Positions 6,339 to 7,462 of a stretch of DNA of 7,462 nucleotides are shown here, in pieces; positions within the stretch are counted from its first letter, which is position 1; every line of letters begins with the position of its first letter. The position numbers and the translations under genes are program-made. Source of the stretch: an uncultured Mollicutes bacterium (GTDB lineage Bacteria > Bacillota_I > Bacilli_A > RFN20 > CAG-826); contig CALBGF010000064.1 in assembly GCA_937893635.1 (NCBI GenBank), positions 1 through 7,462 on the forward strand. The letters are read 5' to 3'. The notes beneath the pieces are model-generated. The model was given only the letters and a program-made list of their open reading frames with translations, did no database searches and was not told where the DNA came from.

Positions 6339-6969
6339 GGCTTTTCTCCTTAAATTGATTGAATAAACACATTCCTAAAAATGCATTAAATATAGTTACG
6401 GCAAATACAGAAAATCTTTCAAATACACCAAATATTGATTTAGGAGCAACATTAGTTCCGATTGCACCTATAAACATAAAGGTAAGTGCAATTAAAGCAA
6501 CAATTGAGATGTATTTATGATCGTTATTACGGAATCCGCTAATAATGATAATAAGTAGAGAAACAATTGATAATAAAACGACTGCGACAGTAATAACATA
6601 TATATGCATTATATCTTGAAATGAGTTTGGATTACCGCTTGTAGAAAGTGGAAACATCGTATAACCGATATTAGAGATATAATTCATAATGCAAAATAAA
6701 TATATACCAATACGCATTGGTTTTGTTAGTTTATCTTTAATATAGATAACTACTAAAGTAATGGATACTATTCCACATATTCCATATAAAGAAGATAATT
6801 GATTCCATAACATTAATGATGGTGCATCACTAGCACTTAAGTCACTTACAGCTTGTGTTAACCAGTTATAACCTGGATAAGCAAGTGGCGCGAATATAAC
6901 TGCGGCACTATAAGAAATAAGTGATATTATTCCTAATAAGCCTAAGTAATTAATTAAAGTTCTTTTCAT
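6328..6969 (-). CDS. DUF998-type integral membrane protein
   Basis: A 213-residue membrane protein with about six helices (roughly 7-30, 57-77, 86-106, 121-145, 153-172 and 186-205). The conserved loop after helix 1, PGYNWLTQAVSDLSA (32-46) followed by DAPS, is the hallmark I associate with DUF998, a family of unknown function often found beside regulators in Bacillota. GYTMFPLS (102-109) and a late polar NVAPKS (173-178) are further conserved-looking spots. There are no catalytic or transporter signatures. GAGGTG 7 nt before the ATG supports the start and lies within the last codons of the TetR gene; only one base separates the two genes. Its lower end overlaps the GNAT gene by 11 nt. By position it is probably controlled by the TetR repressor. 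Confidence 0.85.
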   Translation of the reverse strand: MKRTLINYLGLLGIISLISYSAAVIFAPLAYPGYNWLTQAVSDLSASDAPSLMLWNQLSSLYGICGIVSITLVVIYIKDKLTKPMRIGIYLFCIMNYISNIGYTMFPLSTSGNPNSFQDIMHIYVITVAVVLLSIVSLLIIIISGFRNNDHKYISIVALIALTFMFIGAIGTNVAPKSIFGVFERFSVFAVTIFNAFLGMCLFNQFKEKSHAK

Positions 6970-6970
6970 T

Positions 6971-7462
6971 TTATTTCACCTCGAATTGATTAGAAAACCA
7001 ATCAATAAATTTAATTAAATTGTCACTTTTTTCTTCTTTAGCGGTATTTAAATCTAAATTATAGTCCATAAAAGCATGAACCGTCATAGCAAAAGATGTG
7101 GCAACGACATCAATGTTTTCTATATTTAATTTTTTATGTACTTGTAAAGCATAAAAAAGATTTTTTGTGGCATTAACCATACGATTTGTTTCTTCAATAA
7201 GAATTTTCGCCGCTAAAGGGTTAAAAGTACGTTCGGCATAAATAATTTTATAAAACTTAAGCATATTTTCTTGCATATTCATATTATTGTAATTATTTAT
7301 TGTTAACATAAGAATTTCTTTTAAAGATTTTCCTTCAATTAATCTAGCATAATCAATTTCACCTATTGATAAACTAGATTTGGCCTCGCTTCTTAAGTAT
7401 TGATAAGTAGCTTCAATGATTTCATCTTTAGATTTGAAATGATTGTATAAAGACGGCTTTTT
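6971..7462 (-). CDS. TetR/AcrR-family transcriptional repressor (5' end outside the window)
   Basis: DNA-binding repressor that usually releases its operator on binding a small molecule. The reading frame stays open to the right edge (163 residues seen). The first visible residues, KKPSLYNHFKSKDEI, are the end of the TetR helix-turn-helix and the start of helix 4, so about 30 N-terminal residues are missing. An ATG at 7309 would give a 112-residue product but would drop the DNA-binding domain; it is an internal Met. The rest is the helical ligand-binding and dimerisation domain, ending FIDWFSNQFEVK, too variable to name a ligand. It is immediately followed by the DUF998 gene with a one-base gap, so it heads or belongs to the TetR-DUF998-GNAT-CAT unit and probably represses it. 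Its operator would be beyond the right edge. Confidence 0.92.
   Translation of the reverse strand, partial: KKPSLYNHFKSKDEIIEATYQYLRSEAKSSLSIGEIDYARLIEGKSLKEILMLTINNYNNMNMQENMLKFYKIIYAERTFNPLAAKILIEETNRMVNATKNLFYALQVHKKLNIENIDVVATSFAMTVHAFMDYNLDLNTAKEEKSDNLIKFIDWFSNQFEVK

Noticed and set aside
6971..7309. A separate 112-aa protein starting at 7309
   Set aside because: The frame continues without a stop to the window edge and encodes a TetR helix-turn-helix upstream, so this Met is internal.
1..7462. Mycoplasma-type code (TGA as Trp), suspected from the AT-richness
   Set aside because: Trp codons checked in the genes are TGG, and the frames are intact under the standard code.
1..7462. CRISPR array, transposon, phage or RNA gene
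   Set aside because: No regularly spaced repeats, transposase or integrase motifs, or tRNA/rRNA-like sequence were seen; the window is nearly filled by coding sequence.

Overview
The window comes from a very AT-rich, low-GC Gram-positive-type bacterium (Bacillota or a close relative; I cannot name the genus). Genes are tightly packed, most have purine-rich Shine-Dalgarno sites, secreted proteins carry a lipobox or membrane anchors, and Trp is read from TGG, so the standard bacterial code applies. All seven genes lie on the minus strand, so the reading order runs from high to low coordinates.

Right part (7462 down to 5040): a compact four-gene unit with gaps or overlaps of 1, 11 and 15 nt. 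It holds a TetR-family repressor (its N-terminus lies outside the window), a six-helix DUF998-type membrane protein, a GNAT acetyltransferase and a chloramphenicol acetyltransferase (CAT) family protein. An intrinsic terminator (4952-4993) closes it. The layout looks like a TetR-controlled cassette for detoxification or small-molecule acetylation.

Middle part (4860 down to 601): a three-gene envelope operon preceded by its own promoter, with a cre-like (CcpA/LacI-family) operator over the -35 region. The genes are a lipoprotein of unknown fold with three similar beta-hairpin motifs, a 948-aa glycoside hydrolase family 3 enzyme with reversed domain order and a membrane segment at each end, and a four-helix small membrane protein. 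A perfect 12-bp inverted repeat follows. The likely picture is carbon-regulated glycan hydrolysis at the outer face of the membrane, with the lipoprotein and the small membrane protein as partners; the partner roles are inference.

Left part (581 to the left edge): the start of a LytTR-type response regulator (receiver plus most of the DNA-binding domain), cut by the window end. Its start codon has no Shine-Dalgarno site and lies where transcription should begin from a good -35/-10 pair, suggesting a leaderless mRNA. The -35 hexamer sits in the loop of the inverted repeat that ends the glycosidase operon.

No tRNA, rRNA, CRISPR array, transposase or insertion sequence was seen. The most interesting points are the doubly anchored reversed GH3 enzyme with its unknown lipoprotein and membrane partner, the leaderless regulator overlapping a hairpin, and the TetR-DUF998-GNAT-CAT cassette.
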